Shown: piece after piece, positions 61,561-64,000 of the stretch
Layout of the letters: every line of letters begins with the position of its first letter
Position numbering within the stretch: the stretch's first letter is position 1
Assembly (NCBI GenBank): GCA_964016885.1
Contig: OZ024759.1
Location: 2,059,001 to 2,123,000 of the forward strand
Length of the DNA: 64,000 nt
DNA from: Eledone cirrhosa
Lineage: Eukaryota; Mollusca; Cephalopoda; Octopoda; Eledonidae
Direction of reading: 5' to 3'
The notes under the pieces: generated by a model
Told to the model about the DNA's origin: nothing
What the model saw: only the letters and a program-made list of their open reading frames with translations
Databases searched by the model: none
Position numbers and translations under genes: made by a program

Positions 61561-63603
61561 GATACAGTCTATATTAGTAACATGACAAAGTCTATATTAG
61601 TAACATGACAAAGTCTATATTAGTAAAATGACAAAGTCTATATTAGTAGCATGACAAAGTCTTTATTAGTAACATGACACAGTCTATATTAGTAACATGA
61701 CAAAGTCTATATTAGTAACATGACAAAGTCTATATTAGTAACATGACACAGTCTATATTAGTAACATCACACAGTCTATATTAGTAACATGACAAAGTCT
61801 ATATTAGTAACATGACAAGGTCTATATTAGTAACATGACACAGTCTATATTAGTAACATGACACAGACTATATTAGTAACATGACACAGTCTATATTAGT
61901 AACATGAGACAGTCTATATTAGTAACATGAGACAGTCTATATTAGTAGCATGACAAAGTCTATATTAGTAACATGACACAGTCTACATTAGTAACATGAC
62001 AAAGTCTATATTAGTAACATGACACAGTCTATATTAGTAACATGAGACAGTCTATATTAGTAACATGACTAAGTCTATATTAGTAACATGACACAGTCTA
62101 TATTAGTAACATGACACAGTCTATATTAGTAACATGACAATGTCTATATTAGTAACATGACAAAGTCTATATTAGTAACATGACAAAGTCTATATTAGTA
62201 ACATGACACAGTCTATATTTGTAACATGACGAAGTCTATATTAGTAACATGACACAGTCTATATTAGTAACATGACACAGTCTATATTAGTAACATGACA
62301 AAGTCTATATTAGTAACATGACAAAGTCTATATTAGTAACATGACAAAGTCTATATTAGTAACATGACAAAGTCTATATTAGTAGCATGACACAGTCTAT
62401 ATTAGCAACATGACAAAGTCTATATTAGTAACATGACACAGTCTATATTAGTAACATGACACAGTCTATATTAGTAACATGACACAGTCTATATTAGTAA
62501 CATGACAAAGTCTATATTAGTAACATGACAAAGTCTATATTAGTAACATGACAAAGTCTATATTAGTAACATGACACAGTCTATATTAGTAACATGACAC
62601 AGTCTATATTAGTAGCATGACACAGTCTATATTAGTAACATGATACAGTCTATATTAGTAACATGACAAAGTCTATATTAGTAACATGACAAAGTCTATA
62701 TTAGTAAAATGACAAAGTCTATATTAGTAACATAACAAAGTCTTTATTAGTAACATGACACAGTCTATATTAGTAACATGACACAGTCTATATTAGTAAC
62801 ATGACAAAGTCTATATTAGTAACATGACACAGTCTATATTAGTAACATGACACAGTCTATATTAGTAACATGACAAAGTCTATATTAGTAACATGACAAA
62901 GTCTATATTAGTAACATGACAAAGTCTATATTAGTAACATGACAAAGTCTATATTAGTAGCATGACAAAGTCTGTATTAGTAAAATGACAAAGTCTATAT
63001 TAGTAACATGACAAAGTCTATATTAGTAACATGACAAAGTCTATATTAGTAACATGACACAGTCTATATTAGTAACATGACAAAGTCTATATTAGTAGCA
63101 TGACAAAGTCTATATTAGTAACATGACAAAGTCTATATTAGTAACATGACACAGTCTATATTAGTAACATGACACAGTCTATATTAGTAACTTGACTAAG
63201 TCTATATTAGTAACATGACAATGTCTATATTAGTAACATGACAAAGTCTATATTAGTAACATGACACAGTCTATATTAGTAACATGACAGTCTATATTAG
63301 TAACATGACACAGTCTATATTAGTAACATGACACAGTCTATATTAGTAGCATGACAAAGTCTATATTAGTAACATGACACAGTGTATATTAGTAACATGA
63401 CAAAGTCTATATTAGTAGCATGACAAAGTCTATATTAGTAACATGACACAGTCTATATTAGTAACATGACACAGTCTATATTAGTAACATGACAGTCTAT
63501 ATTAGTAACATGACAAAGTCTATATTAGTAACATGACACAGTCTATATTAGTATCATGACAAAGTCTATATTAGTAACATGACAAAGTCTATATTAGTAA
63601 CAT
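61561..63603 (+). repeat. 2,043-bp HOR, copy 2
   Basis: This copy is nearly identical to the preceding one: CATCAC 61765, CAGACTATATT 61864, GACAATG 62136, ACATAACAAAG 62732, ACTTGACT 63191 and GTATCATG near 63553. It lacks the AACCTGAC change. After GTATCATG and two ACAAA monomers, copy 1 led into GATACAG, whereas this copy continues with further ACAAA monomers, so the tandem series ends near 63,603. Confidence 0.9.
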
Positions 63604-64000
63604 GACAAAGTCTATATTAGTAACATGACAAAGTCTATATTAGTAACATGACACAGTCTATATTAGTGACATGACAGTCTATATTAGTAACATGACAGTC
63701 TACATTAGTAACATGACACAGTCTATATTAGTAACATGACAAAGTCTATATTAGTAGCATGACAAAGTCTATATTAGTAGCATGACAAAGTCTATATTAG
63801 TAATATGAAAAAGTCTATATTAGTAACATGACAAAGTCTATATTAGTAACATGACACAGTCTATATTAGTAACATGACAAAGTCTATATTAGTAGCATGA
63901 CAAAGTCTATATTAGTAACATGACAAAGTCTATATTAGTAACATGACAAAGTCTATATTAGTAACATGACAAAGTCTATATTAGTAACATGACAAAGTCT
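63604..64000 (+). repeat. Array continuing past the window edge
   Basis: About 17 monomers follow the last HOR copy. They include AGTGACATG near 63667 and the 21-bp pair near 63674 and 63695. The same combination occurs near 51441-51470. The array is cut by the window end in mid-monomer, so its true end is not seen. Confidence 0.8.

Larger units (their letters stand above)
1..64000 (+). repeat. 23-bp satellite array filling the window
   Basis: Every line of the window is the same 23-bp monomer, head-to-tail and always in one orientation; I saw no inverted block. Reading from GTCTATATTAG, the monomer continues TAACATGACACA or TAACATGACAAA. Position 22 (C or A) is the commonest variable site. 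About 2,780-2,790 monomers fit. Most differ from consensus by zero or one substitution. Length variants are rare: 21-bp monomers that always lose two bases between GACA and GTCT, and a few 22-bp monomers. Stops in every phase (TAG, TAA and TGA on +; TAA and TAG on -) together with a 23-bp period exclude coding. No transposon, unique insertion, tRNA, rRNA or array edge is visible. Satellite DNA of this kind is normally heterochromatic; a centromeric, pericentromeric or subtelomeric location is only inference. I do not recognise the monomer as a named satellite family. Confidence 0.98.

Noticed and set aside
1..64000. Protein-coding ORFs
   Set aside because: Each 23-bp monomer has stops on both strands and the period is not a multiple of three, so every frame closes within roughly 70-90 bp. 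Short ATG-started stretches are by-products of the repeat.
1..64000. CRISPR array
   Set aside because: A 23-bp repeat with regular spacing could suggest one, but there are no spacers: the monomers abut directly.
1..64000. Telomeric repeat or centromere protein box
   Set aside because: No TTAGGG, TTTAGGG or TTAGG tandem is present and no CENP-B box (TTCG with CGGG) can be formed from the monomer or its variants.
1..64000. Strong hairpins or promoter elements
   Set aside because: The monomer has no dyad longer than the CATG core. TATATA appears only in scattered CTAT-to-GTATAT variants with no accompanying gene.
1..64000. Assembly artefact explaining all HOR copies
   Set aside because: Many copies carry private substitutions and deletions (for example near 14727, 20472, 26256, 28120, 39450 and 60205), which duplicated consensus errors would not produce. 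Local copy-number errors cannot be excluded.
1..64000. Naming the species or chromosome
   Set aside because: Nothing except satellite is present, and I cannot match the monomer to a known family without a database search.

Overview
The whole 64 kb window is one uninterrupted tandem satellite array. The monomer is 23 bp, AT-rich (about 26-30% GC) and always head-to-tail in the same direction. It starts GTCTATATTAG and ends TAACATGACA(C/A)A, and about 2,780-2,790 copies fit in the window. I found no gene, RNA gene, transposon, CRISPR array or unique sequence, and neither edge of the array is in the window. Because 23 is not a multiple of 3, every reading frame meets all three monomer phases within 69 bp. 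Each monomer carries TAG, TAA and TGA on the + strand and TAA and TAG on the - strand, so no meaningful ORF can exist.

The organism cannot be named from this sequence. Tens of kilobases of homogeneous short-monomer satellite with higher-order structure is typical of eukaryotic heterochromatin (pericentromeric, centromeric, subtelomeric or sex-chromosome blocks), so I infer a eukaryotic genome assembled with long reads. No telomere repeat, CENP-B box or adjacent gene gives a position on the chromosome.

The information lies in the variants. Two common monomer types end in ACACA or ACAAA. Rarer diagnostic variants (GACGAAG, GACTAAG, GATACAG, TAAAATG, CTTTATT, TTATTAAC, TTACTAAC, TCGATATT, CTAGATT and 21-bp monomers lacking two bases) recur in the same order. 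They define nested higher-order repeats (HORs) whose lengths I measured from marker-to-marker distances.

Layout: 1-2.6 kb has short lags (713 and 483 bp). 3.75-9.1 kb is a 2,687-bp HOR in two copies, followed by a decaying continuation. 11.1-20.2 kb is a 4.86/4.68-kb duplication. 20.2-23.1 kb has a 1,721-bp lag. 23.07-35.3 kb is a 4.17-kb HOR in three copies, the middle one lacking 251 bp. 35.3-43.4 kb is a 1,857-bp HOR with expanded and deleted versions. 43.4-50.2 kb has lags of 2,392, 2,340 and 1,996 bp. 50.2-55.4 kb is the least ordered part. 55.4-63.6 kb has overlapping 3,375-, 2,639- and 2,043-bp lags, ending in a 2,043-bp tandem pair. All well-checked lags equal a whole number of 23-mers minus the known short monomers, so the array has evolved by unequal exchange in register and by local segmental duplication. 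All coordinates were read by eye; HOR boundaries are accurate to about one or two monomers.
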